Below, piece after piece: positions 1 to 7,581 of a stretch of DNA of 64,000 bases; position 1 is the first letter of the stretch; each line of letters opens with the position of its first letter. Under the pieces are notes generated by a model that searched no databases, was not told the origin of the DNA, and worked only from the letters and a program-made list of their open reading frames with translations. The translations under genes and the position numbers were made by a program. This stretch comes from JACDAL01 sp963849115. GTDB lineage: Bacteria > Actinomycetota > CADDZG01 > WHSQ01. The stretch lies in NCBI GenBank assembly GCA_963849115.1, contig CAWKGK010000009.1, forward strand, positions 1,106,849 through 1,170,848, written 5' to 3'.

Positions 1-432
1 GTTCTGTACCTCGATCTCGACGGGTTTAAGGCAGTCAATGACACCTATGGGCATGAGGCAGGTGACGAGTTGCTAGTGACGGTCTCCGAACGTCTGAGAG
101 GATCGTTGCGTGCCGAAGACACTGCAGCCCGCCTTGGTGGTGACGAGTTCGCAGTCTTGCTGGAAGGAGCCGGTTTGAGTGGAGCCATTCAAACAGCTCG
201 GCGCCTCACCCAGACCTTCAGCACCACTTGGCCTATTACGGCGGCCGAAGTACCGATCGCTTTCAGCATCGGAGTTGCGATCCGGCAGGGCGGTGAGGGG
301 CTCGATCAACTTCTGCGTCAGGCCGATGCGGCCATGTACGCAGCCAAGGCTGCAGGCAGAGGGCAGTGGCGGGTCTTCGGGCGGGACTTGGATGCGGATG
401 TCGTCACAACCGCAGGCATTGAGAAGGCATAG
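1..432 (+). CDS. Diguanylate cyclase GGDEF domain, C-terminal part (gene begins before the window)
   Basis: The frame is open from base 1, so the N-terminus lies outside the window. The visible 143 residues are most of a GGDEF domain, which condenses two GTP into cyclic di-GMP. The substrate-binding stretch DLDGFKAVNDTYGHEAGDE is followed by the intact signature GGDEF (136-150), so catalysis looks preserved. An RAED motif (109-120) sits five residues before GGDEF and fits the RxxD inhibitory I-site, suggesting product feedback. Sensor domains upstream cannot be judged. An HD-GYP candidate phosphodiesterase lies at 48944-50485 in the same window. Confidence 0.93.
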   Translation, partial: VLYLDLDGFKAVNDTYGHEAGDELLVTVSERLRGSLRAEDTAARLGGDEFAVLLEGAGLSGAIQTARRLTQTFSTTWPITAAEVPIAFSIGVAIRQGGEGLDQLLRQADAAMYAAKAAGRGQWRVFGRDLDADVVTTAGIEKA

Positions 433-710
433 AGCCGGGCCGAACAATCGATCCCAGACTTCTCCGGACCCGTCTCTTTGGACCACATTTGAGCGCCGCC
501 TTCTCCAAGCATCCTAGTCAAGGGCCCGCAGGCGGAGCTGCTCATTGCCCGGCTAAGCAGCGATGCGCCCACCTGGTCGCTCTGAAGAGGGTCGTGACGC
601 GGCGAGGATCCGCCCTATCCCTCTCCACGAGGCCAATGAACTGCAAGACTTAGCCGGATAGGCTCGATGATGCCAGTCAGTGCCACGTTATTCGAGAGAG
701 GAGTGGGGGA

Positions 711-1139
711 GTGGCCGAGAGTGAACTGTTTGACAAGGGGTTTGAAGTGCGACGGGAAGTTCTGGGGGCGGACTACGTGGACGCCAATCTCGCCGAGGCA
801 GACGACTTCATGATGGCATTCCAACGGGTCGTCACCGAGTGGGCGTGGGGCTATGCGTGGAGTAACCCGGGACTTGATCACAGGACACGAAGCATCTTGA
901 ACCTCGGATTGCTGACGGCGCTGGGGCGCTTCGAGGAACTCGGAATCTACGTAAAAGGCGCGTTGGCGAGTGGAGTTACAGTGCCCGAGATAAGGGATGC
1001 TCTCGTTCACGCCACTGTCTATTGTGGGACACCCGCGGGGAGGCATGCCTTCCAGGCAGCGCACGAGGCCTTAAAGGCGGCGGGTGCCTTGACAACTCCG
1101 GCCGACGATCAGGGTAGCCCCGACGAAGCCAGGCGATGA
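711..1139 (+). CDS. Carboxymuconolactone decarboxylase family protein
   Basis: A 142-residue protein of the CMD/AhpD-like all-helical family. The segment ALASGVTVPEIRDALVHATVYCGTPAGRHAF matches the family core: helix, VT..EI..., then the active-site helix. The length fits gamma-carboxymuconolactone decarboxylases (PcaC type), which act in the beta-ketoadipate pathway. Only one cysteine lies in the core, so a thiol-disulfide AhpD role is less likely. The start is a GTG preceded by a purine-rich AGAGGAGTGGGGGA stretch. No other protocatechuate-pathway genes are adjacent, so the substrate is uncertain. Confidence 0.8.
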   Translation: MAESELFDKGFEVRREVLGADYVDANLAEADDFMMAFQRVVTEWAWGYAWSNPGLDHRTRSILNLGLLTALGRFEELGIYVKGALASGVTVPEIRDALVHATVYCGTPAGRHAFQAAHEALKAAGALTTPADDQGSPDEARR

Positions 1140-1272
1140 CGCTTCGCCTTTGGCGAGCGTCCACGGTTGAGCGGCAGGCCAATCTCGGCGACCCGCTCGC
1201 TGGATTCGTGGTCGGCCAGCTGCATGAGGCCACAACAGGCATGAAGAGCGAGAATGTGGCCGGCTGCACGCG

Positions 1273-1545
1273 TTAGGCGTGCTCGACCACCTCGCCGATT
1301 TCAACACTGTTGATCGTGACCGCATTACCCGGTGGCGGGTTGGCCTTGAGTTGCTCGGCCCCTGCTTGCGCTGCTTCTTCGGATTCAAAGATGATCATTG
1401 AGGTGCCGCTGGTTTCGCCGAGCCTGACCCAGTGAGCCGTGACGAAACCCGGGGCCTGCCTAAAGCGCGGTATGGCTTCCTGCCTTAGGAAGTTCCTTGC
1501 CTGCTCGAAGTCGTTAATCGTGGCCTTCACTACCACCCCATGCAT
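1273..1545 (-). CDS. Small ABM-like (dimeric alpha-beta barrel) protein
   Basis: A 90-residue protein with the layout of ferredoxin-fold antibiotic-biosynthesis-monooxygenase or EthD-like proteins: an N-terminal strand (VVVKATI), a helix of about 15 residues, RQAPGFVTAHWVRL, then SMIIFESEEAAQAGAEQL and a final strand. Such proteins form dimers and either bind or oxidise small aromatic or polyketide compounds. The ATG is preceded by GGGGGAA. It lies next to an FAD monooxygenase on the same strand, separated by about 210 bp, which hints at but does not prove a common pathway. No catalytic residue can be assigned. Confidence 0.65.
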   Translation of the reverse strand: MHGVVVKATINDFEQARNFLRQEAIPRFRQAPGFVTAHWVRLGETSGTSMIIFESEEAAQAGAEQLKANPPPGNAVTINSVEIGEVVEHA

Positions 1546-1754
1546 GAAATGTTCCCCCTTCTGCGCAGCGAGATTTCGAGAATCCTATCCTATTCAGGCC
1601 GCAGACCTAGCCTCGCAAAATCGTTGCGACGGGTGGCCTTGAGGCCCGGCTGGTACGTCGCCCGCGTCGTCAACCGACTCGACCGGTGACGATCGCCGAA
1701 GCGTTGGTCAGGTCCTTAAGAACTCCTAACAGATTGATCTTGGAAGCCGGTGCG

Positions 1755-3257
1755 CTACGCCGCAGCAGGCGGTCCGAACCAGGTGGTGAGCGCGTCGGGG
1801 AGTCCCGGCTCGGTGAGGTCTCCCACCCAGGCCACATGTCCGTCGGGCCGGATCAACACAGCGGGGGGAGCAGTGACCGCGCCAAGTACCGGAAGCTCCC
1901 ACGAACCAACATATTTTGCATCGATCATCTGAACCCGATCCGCCCACGGTGTGATGTTGAAGCCGCCGGGTTCACCGGGGTTGAGCAGCACGGGCCGGGC
2001 GTCGTGCAGCAGCGTGAACACTCGCAGCGGGCCGTTGGCGGTGATCAAGTCGAGGTCGGGCATGCGTCGCCCGAGCAGCGGGTGTCCCTCGCCGAGGTCG
2101 TAATGAATGTCCAGGCCGGACAACATCGCGGCGAACCGCTTGCGCGGCTCGTCCATGCTCAGCAGCTCGGACACGGTGTCGCGCAAGGCCTCGAGGCGCG
2201 CGTCGGCGGGGCGCATGAGCGCGGTTTGCGCCATCGTGTTACGCAGCACGCGGGCAGCGACGGGGTGGCGCTCGGAGTGGTACGTATTGAGGAGGCTGGC
2301 CGGCGATGACCCGTTGACCACCTGCGCCAGCTTCCATCCCAGGTTCACCGCATCCTGCACACCGGTGTTGAGCCCTTGACCACCCGCAGGGGAGTGCACG
2401 TGCGCGGCGTCGCCGGCCAGTAGCACCCGTCGGTCTCGGTAGGACGCGGCCTGCCGCGTCATGTCCGTGAATCTGGTGATCCAGGTGGGACTGTGGACCC
2501 CGTAATCCGTCCCGTAGACGGTGATGAGCGCCTTGCTGAGATCACGCAGCGTCGGCTCGGTCGAGGGTGCGGGTTGTCTTTCGGTCACCATGACCCCTAC
2601 CGGACCCTCATCCGCGTAAACGATCTCACCGTCGCGGATCTCGTACTCCATCCTGCCGAAGGAATGGGTGCCGAGGTCGTCCTGGCGGATGCCCAATTCC
2701 GGCTCCTCGGCCACCTCGACCTGGGCGAGCAGGGCGCTCGTCGTCGGATCCCACCCGGGGAACTCGATGCCGGTTGCTTTGCGGACCACACTGCGTCCTC
2801 CGTCGCACCCTGCGAGATATGCCGCCCGCATCGACTCACCCTCGGACAAATGGACGTCGACGCCGTTGGCGTCCTGCGTTAAGCCCGCCACCTCGCGGCC
2901 GCGATAGATCGTCACTGCCAACTCGTCGACCCAGCCGGCCAAGATGCGCTCGATGTGCTTCTGCCACAGCCCGAGTCCGTAGTTGTGCCGGGTGGGGAAG
3001 TCGCTGATGTCCAAGCGGTTGAAGGCGAACCCTGCGACCTGGGCCACCTGCCCTTCTGCCAGGAACCGATCGGCGATGCCGCGTTGATCGAGAACCTCGA
3101 TCGTGCGTGAGTGCAAACCGCCCGAGCGCGAGCCGGGAAGGTCCTGACTGGGGCGCCGCTCGACGATGGCAATGTCCACGCCTGCCAGCGCCAGCTCGCC
3201 CGCCAACATCAGTCCCGTCGGACCTCCGCCGGCGATCACCACCGCATGCTCGGTCAT
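1755..3257 (-). CDS. FAD-dependent aromatic monooxygenase (PheA/TfdB family)
   Basis: About 500 residues. The N-terminal Rossmann motif GGGPTG binds FAD. A DG motif (AGCDGGRSVVRKATGI) and a GD motif (LLAGDAAHVHSPAGGQGLN) identify a class A flavoprotein hydroxylase that uses NAD(P)H and O2 to hydroxylate aromatic rings. The domain order is FAD-binding, substrate sheet, then a thioredoxin-like C-terminal domain (ending about RPDGHVAWVGD), as in phenol hydroxylase-like and antibiotic-modifying monooxygenases such as rifampicin monooxygenase. I prefer the ATG at 3257 because CGGAG lies eight bases upstream; an in-frame GTG six bases earlier is too close to it. The substrate cannot be told from sequence. 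Confidence 0.9.
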   Translation of the reverse strand: MTEHAVVIAGGGPTGLMLAGELALAGVDIAIVERRPSQDLPGSRSGGLHSRTIEVLDQRGIADRFLAEGQVAQVAGFAFNRLDISDFPTRHNYGLGLWQKHIERILAGWVDELAVTIYRGREVAGLTQDANGVDVHLSEGESMRAAYLAGCDGGRSVVRKATGIEFPGWDPTTSALLAQVEVAEEPELGIRQDDLGTHSFGRMEYEIRDGEIVYADEGPVGVMVTERQPAPSTEPTLRDLSKALITVYGTDYGVHSPTWITRFTDMTRQAASYRDRRVLLAGDAAHVHSPAGGQGLNTGVQDAVNLGWKLAQVVNGSSPASLLNTYHSERHPVAARVLRNTMAQTALMRPADARLEALRDTVSELLSMDEPRKRFAAMLSGLDIHYDLGEGHPLLGRRMPDLDLITANGPLRVFTLLHDARPVLLNPGEPGGFNITPWADRVQMIDAKYVGSWELPVLGAVTAPPAVLIRPDGHVAWVGDLTEPGLPDALTTWFGPPAAA

Positions 3258-3595
3258 AGCCACGCTCCGGCCGTATACGTCGACAACAACACACGCATTT
3301 CGCTACTCCCATTTCCGTAGGTCCGGCGCCTTGGCTGCCGCATTCGCCAGCCGACCCGACAGCACGCATCACGCGTCATCCAATGCCGGCGCACGAACAA
3401 GTGATTTTCGCACCGGCAAGTATCAGCCACTCCTATGAGCGCAGATGCTGCGGCTTTATGATTGGATCGAGGAGTTCATCACTCTGGGCACAGAGCGGAT
3501 CAACAGTCGCCCGTCAGACAAAGAGATGGCGTGTGCTCAGCACGCCGCCCGGTTCGCTGGTACGGGTGAGCGGCGGTTCCAGTGGCCGTGAACCG
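3258..3595. other. Intergenic stretch before the FAD monooxygenase
   Basis: These 338 bases separate two minus-strand genes and must hold the monooxygenase promoter, but I see no convincing -35/-10 pair or dyad. A 48-codon plus-strand frame (3445-3591) is listed separately at low confidence. No RNA gene or repeat was seen. Confidence 0.4.
3445..3591 (+). CDS. Possible small hypothetical protein (48 residues)
   Basis: An ATG-started frame of 48 codons ending in TGA inside a 338-base gap. The translation (starting MLRLYDWIEEFITLGTERIN) has a natural-looking amphipathic composition rather than the Arg/Ala-rich look of out-of-frame GC-rich sequence. No ribosome-binding site is obvious, and no family is recognised. 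It could equally be a decayed fragment of a longer gene. Confidence 0.22.
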   Translation: MLRLYDWIEEFITLGTERINSRPSDKEMACAQHAARFAGTGERRFQWP

Positions 3596-4000
3596 CTAAT
3601 CCTGGTCGGGTGGTGCGTCGCCGTGCCGATGGACCACTCTCCATTCACCACCCTCGCGCCGGTAGATCTGGGTCGCTCGCAGGGTGTAGGTCTGAGGTTC
3701 CCCGTTGATAGTGGCTTGAACGTGGTCGTAGCCGACGGTGTACGCCATGTCGCCCATCACCTCGGCCGCGACGACCTCGTAGGTGTACGATGCGCAGCCG
3801 GAAAACCTTCGCTCTAGCCAGCTGAAGAGTTCGTCAACCTCGGTGCGTCCGACCACGCTCTTCCTGGCACCGAAGACAGTCACTGGTTCCTTGCGAGACC
3901 AAATCGCGCGCCACGCGGTGGCGTCGCCATTGTGCAGCGCTATCTCTGCGTCTGTGAGCTGAGACCCCACCCAAGCGAGGAAGTCGTCACGTTCACTCAT
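3596..4000 (-). CDS. SnoaL/DUF4440-like NTF2-fold protein
   Basis: A 134-residue protein with the NTF2-like cone fold pattern: N-terminal helices (DFLAWVGSQLTDAEIALHNGDATAWRAIWS), then a strand with VTVFGARKSVVGRTEVDELF, and C-terminal strands ending QIYRREGGEWRVVHRHGD, which is typical of SnoaL-like/DUF4440 proteins. Members are polyketide cyclases, ketosteroid isomerase-like enzymes or ligand-binding proteins. I place the start at the ATG at 4000, where family homology begins. GGAGG directly abuts this ATG, an unusually tight spacing, so translation initiation here is not certain. A longer in-frame start exists at 4123. Confidence 0.75.
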   Translation of the reverse strand: MSERDDFLAWVGSQLTDAEIALHNGDATAWRAIWSRKEPVTVFGARKSVVGRTEVDELFSWLERRFSGCASYTYEVVAAEVMGDMAYTVGYDHVQATINGEPQTYTLRATQIYRREGGEWRVVHRHGDAPPDQD

Positions 4001-4343
4001 CCTCCAATTAAAGCAGCCGGGACAACGCCCACAAGCTGGAAGGACCTGGGGCGAGCCTAAAAAATGAGACAGAGAATGGAGGCATCGCACAAAATGACTC
4101 AGGAGATGAGAAGGCTCGGGCAATTGCGGGCACTAACCGCGGCCCGCGACAGGGTTAACAAGGTGCTTTGCATGATGGTCCCCCTTGGTCGCGAAGAGAG
4201 CGTGGCTGTGAAATCCAAGTTGCTCTCCGACCCTGATGTGGCGTCGAAATGTGATGCTCGCATCCCTGCGCTAGGCCAAGGGTCTGGACATCCGTTGGCC
4301 CCGATGTTCGGAGCACCGTTAAGAGTTCGGCATGGCAGCAGCC
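4001..4343. other. Intergenic stretch, no gene recognised
   Basis: These 343 bases lie between two minus-strand genes. A plus-strand open frame crosses the region and runs antisense into the next gene, but its translation has no recognisable domain and looks like a shadow. No tRNA, terminator-like hairpin or repeat was seen. Confidence 0.4.
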
Positions 4344-4862
4344 CTACCAATAACTCGCCGTCGCCATTGCTGCCACCGCCAGAAGCAGCAGAACGAGATC
4401 GATCTTGCCGAACTTCTCGATCTTGGCCCCAAGGCGTTGGATCTGCGACTGCTGCTCAGGCGAGGGAGGGCCACCGGATGCGGCCACCTCGTCGCTCAGA
4501 TCGACCAGCCGTTCCACGTTCCGACCTACCCCAAGGGATCCCTCAATGGCTGCGACCGTCGCAATGATCCCGCCGACGGTGAGGGCCAGGCCGAAGTTGG
4601 TGCTCACCCAATCTCCGAGGGATCCGAACTGGTTCATGTTGCGAACCCACATGACCCAGCCGGCCACCACGGTGATGAGGGACAAGCCGGTGATAACCTT
4701 CGGCACCTTGCGCTTCTTTACCACTGCGTGGAGAAGCGGACCGGCACTCGGACCCACTTCGGCGGCCGAAGGTCCGATGAAGGCGACGAACATAAATGAG
4801 GATCCGACCCAGAGCACGCCAGCCACGATGTGCAAGAGCCGGAACACGAGCATGAACGTCAC
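4344..4862 (-). CDS. Small integral membrane protein (DUF2269-like)
   Basis: About 172 residues with four hydrophobic spans. The first is FRLLHIVAGVLWVGSSFMF, whose H and W-VG pattern recalls DUF2269 and CopD-like four-helix membrane proteins that may bind haem or metal. A cytosolic loop (RNVERLVDLSDEVAASGGPP..IQRLGAKIEKFG) sits between spans three and four, and the protein ends with a hydrophobic helix. I choose the GTG at 4862 because AAAGGGGG lies just upstream; an in-frame ATG lies three codons further in. Function unknown. No obvious operon partner. Confidence 0.7.
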   Translation of the reverse strand: MTFMLVFRLLHIVAGVLWVGSSFMFVAFIGPSAAEVGPSAGPLLHAVVKKRKVPKVITGLSLITVVAGWVMWVRNMNQFGSLGDWVSTNFGLALTVGGIIATVAAIEGSLGVGRNVERLVDLSDEVAASGGPPSPEQQSQIQRLGAKIEKFGKIDLVLLLLAVAAMATASYW

Positions 4863-5111
4863 GGCTACCCCCTTTCGAGTACCTCTAAAGGCTAAACGAG
4901 AACGGACCCACCTCGCCGTCAATCTTCATACGGGGGAAAGGTAAGGTCAAGCGGGAGAGAAGGGTCAAGGCTGGAGAGTGACCCCCGAACCTGGTAAGGA
5001 GATACAGACGCGGCGACGAACAGAAGCGGCATAGCCAACCGAACTTGATGCGCCACCCATGTCCCGAGAATTTGCCCATTCGCTTCCAAAAGGAGGCGGG
5101 AAGGCTGATGA

Positions 5112-5831
5112 CTACACTGCAGTCGGTCCCACGACGATCTCGTCGACGTTGACGTGCGGAGGGCGCGTCACCGCCCACACGATGCAGTCGGCAACGTCCT
5201 CGGCGGCGAGCGTGGGCACCCCCTCATATGTCTTTGCGGCCCGCACAGCATCACCCGCGTAGCGAACGAGTGAGAAATCGGTCTCGACGAGCCCCGGCGC
5301 GACCTCGGTGACGCGGATCCCGGCATCGAGCAGCTCGAGCCGCAGGGTTCGCGTGATCGCGCGTACCGCATGCTTCGTCATGGTGTAGCCCCCGCCGCCC
5401 GCATATACGTCGAAGCCCCCTACGGAGCCCACGTTGACGATGTGTCCCCTGCGTGAGTCGGCGAGCAGCGGGAGCAACGCTCGTGTCACGCGCAACAGCC
5501 CAGCTACGTTCGTCTGCCACATCGTGTGGGCGGCTTCGTCGCTCAGTTCTGCGAGCGGGTCACGCCCCACGGCCAGACCTGCGTTGTTCACCAGCACGTC
5601 GACGTGGTCAATCGCACCGGCGAACGCGTCTACGGACGAGGCCTGTGTGACGTCCAGAGCTACAACGGTCCCGTCGCAGCGGGCTGCGACCTCCTCCAGC
5701 GCGTCCAGGCGTCTGGCTCCGAGGATGACGCAGAACCCTGCTCGTGCGAGTGCAATCGCGGTTGCAGCCCCGATGCCGCTAGATGCGCCCGTGACGACGG
5801 CAACGCGGGGATCTGCTCGATCATCACTCAT
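5112..5831 (-). CDS. SDR family NAD(P)-dependent oxidoreductase
   Basis: 239 residues of a classical short-chain dehydrogenase. The cofactor motif TGASSGIG lies near the N-terminus, NNAG in the middle, and the catalytic YTMTK (YxxxK) follows a GSVGGF segment that supplies the serine. The arginine pair in GARRLD after the second strand favours NADP over NAD. It resembles the broad group of clavaldehyde-dehydrogenase-like or serine-dehydrogenase-like SDRs with no fixed substrate. It is monocistronic, with about 250 bp of non-coding sequence on its 3' side and 146 bp on its 5' side. Confidence 0.9.
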   Translation of the reverse strand: MSDDRADPRVAVVTGASSGIGAATAIALARAGFCVILGARRLDALEEVAARCDGTVVALDVTQASSVDAFAGAIDHVDVLVNNAGLAVGRDPLAELSDEAAHTMWQTNVAGLLRVTRALLPLLADSRRGHIVNVGSVGGFDVYAGGGGYTMTKHAVRAITRTLRLELLDAGIRVTEVAPGLVETDFSLVRYAGDAVRAAKTYEGVPTLAAEDVADCIVWAVTRPPHVNVDEIVVGPTAV

Positions 5832-5977
5832 GCCAGCGCGGCGGCTTGTGACCGCTCTGGGTCCGACCCCGTATCAGGTGCCCTCCTTCTACAGCCCGAG
5901 CCAAGTGACGGAGTCGAGTCTATGGCGCGATCCTTCTCATCATCTCGGGCGTGGCCCAACGGCGCAAGCAAATACCT

Positions 5978-6997
5978 TCAGCTCTGCCCGCAGGTAGCGT
6001 AGGGGTTGTCACCGATCTCGCTGGCGGCCGGGCACAGGTACACCGGCACGGACACCTCGAACATGCGCGATCCGTCCTCCGCCGACGCCGAATACACGTT
6101 GAGAGTGGCAAGGGTCGGCTCATCGACATTGAATCTCACCCGCTGGGACAGGTCGCCGCGGCAGCCTGTCCCGCAGGTCGCGGTGGTGAAACCCTCGGCG
6201 AAGACCTTTTCGTCGTCGCCGACCAGCTCGTACAGGACGTTCGCCTCGAACACGTTCGCGGTGCCTTCGAACACGAGGCTGCCGGCGAACGACTGCGGGT
6301 GCTCGGCAAAGGCTGGCTGCGTGATCACGATGGGGGGGAGCAGCCCCTCGTAGGAGGCCTCGGTCAGGGGCGCATCCGTCACCGAAGTGCCGTCCTCGAG
6401 GACCGTGACGCTTTCGACCTCCTCGAGCTGAAGGACCGTCGCAGCGATTTGCGCCAGGGCGAGATCCTGCTCCCCAGCGGAGAGGCCCTTCGAGAACGCA
6501 GACAGGTTGACGGTCGTCAGGCGATCGAGATCGACTGCGATGAGGCGAGTGCCCCCCGGGAAGACGGTCCGCGAAGACGAATCGGAGGGGCCGCGCAGAA
6601 CCCACTCCAAAGTCGCCTCCAAAAGAGCTACGCGATCTGCCCCGGCCGGGCCGCGCTCAGTCTCGCTCACCATGGGAGTCGGGATGAGCTGGTGGTTGAG
6701 GTACAGGAGGTCGCCCTGGGCGTACCATGTCTGCATAGCGATCAGGCCGGGGGACCAGTCAGCCGCTCTGGGGGAGTCCTCACCGGCGGGAGGAAGCGGT
6801 GCGGCTTGCTGCTGCAGCAACGAGCTCGCTCCCTGAACGCCAACCACGACGATCACGGCGGCGGCGAGGGCAACGCCCACCCGGCGACGCAGAAGCCGTA
6901 CGTGCCCGCGGGCCCGGAACCGGTCCCACTCGTTCTGCGACGGCAGCTCGGCGGGCTGGTGCCGGCCCATGTCTCTCAAACGCTCTTCGATGTTCAT
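5978..6997 (-). CDS. GerMN/Gmad2-domain membrane protein, putative partner of the ECF sigma factor
   Basis: 339 residues. An N-terminal cytosolic stretch of about 38 residues (LRDMGRHQPAELPSQNEW) is followed by one membrane span (about 40-56). An extracytoplasmic GerMN domain (about 95-215) and a Gmad2 immunoglobulin-like domain (about 223-318, starting IVITQPAFAEHPQSF) come next. These two domains pair in Firmicutes germination proteins and in actinobacterial envelope proteins. The start overlaps the stop of the sigma gene as ATGA, so the two are probably translationally coupled. By analogy with sigma/anti-sigma pairs the short cytosolic segment may hold the sigma factor, but no zinc-binding anti-sigma motif (HxxxCxxC) is present, so this role is inferred. 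Confidence 0.8.
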   Translation of the reverse strand: MNIEERLRDMGRHQPAELPSQNEWDRFRARGHVRLLRRRVGVALAAAVIVVVGVQGASSLLQQQAAPLPPAGEDSPRAADWSPGLIAMQTWYAQGDLLYLNHQLIPTPMVSETERGPAGADRVALLEATLEWVLRGPSDSSSRTVFPGGTRLIAVDLDRLTTVNLSAFSKGLSAGEQDLALAQIAATVLQLEEVESVTVLEDGTSVTDAPLTEASYEGLLPPIVITQPAFAEHPQSFAGSLVFEGTANVFEANVLYELVGDDEKVFAEGFTTATCGTGCRGDLSQRVRFNVDEPTLATLNVYSASAEDGSRMFEVSVPVYLCPAASEIGDNPYATCGQS

Positions 6998-7485
6998 TGT
7001 GCGGTCACTCCTTCGCCGAGCTCGGGACGCAGTCGCACCAGCGCGCGCCGGAGATCGGATTTGACGGTGTTGAGGGGGCGGTCGAGGATGCGGGCAATGT
7101 CGGCCTCGCTCAAGTCCTCGTAGAAGCGCATCACGACGACCGCACGCTTGACCGGGGAGAGCACGGAGAGCGCCTGGGCCACCCGCATCGCCTCCGTCAC
7201 GTCGGGCTGGATCGTCGAAACCACGGGTTCTGGAGCCTTACGCCGTTCCAGAGCCTTTCGCCGGTGGTGGCTGCGGCAGAGGTTGACAAGCGTCCGTCGC
7301 ACGTACGGCCCGGGGTCCACGTTGCGGATACGGGGCCACGCCGTGTACGCCTTGAGCAGGGCCTCTTGGGTCAGATCCTCGGCGTCGGCAGGGCTTGCGC
7401 TGACGAACAGCGCTAGTCGCCTAAGACCGGCGACCTCTCCGGAGTAGAAGTCCTTGAACTCGGCGTCTCGCTGCTGCATCCTCAT
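6994..7485 (-). CDS. ECF-type RNA polymerase sigma factor (SigE-like)
   Basis: About 163 residues. Region 2 is EDLTQEALLKAYTAWPRI, binding the -10 element and core polymerase. Region 4 is LSPVKRAVVVMRFYEDLSEADIARILDRPLNTVKSDLRRALVRLR, a helix-turn-helix for the -35 element. The layout matches actinobacterial SigE/SACE-type ECF factors. I placed the start at the ATG at 7485. No strong ribosome-binding site distinguishes it from a second ATG two codons later or from upstream codons up to 7539. Its 3' end overlaps the GerMN membrane protein by four bases, and that protein is the natural candidate for a regulator. Confidence 0.9.
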   Translation of the reverse strand: MRMQQRDAEFKDFYSGEVAGLRRLALFVSASPADAEDLTQEALLKAYTAWPRIRNVDPGPYVRRTLVNLCRSHHRRKALERRKAPEPVVSTIQPDVTEAMRVAQALSVLSPVKRAVVVMRFYEDLSEADIARILDRPLNTVKSDLRRALVRLRPELGEGVTAQ

Positions 7486-7581
7486 GTTGCTATTGACGCC
7501 CAGCTGCCTCGATAAGGTTGCACCCAGACAGTGAACCACCGGGTTCGGTTGCCGGAGGGCGCCGGTCGCACTGAACCCACC

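Noticed and set aside
4064..4567. A plus-strand frame of 167 codons across the gap and the DUF2269-like gene
   Set aside because: No domain, and its second half is antisense to four clear membrane helices.
5951..7123. A 390-codon plus-strand frame opposite the GerMN gene
   Set aside because: No recognisable domain; it is the complement of a gene with clear GerMN and Gmad2 domains.
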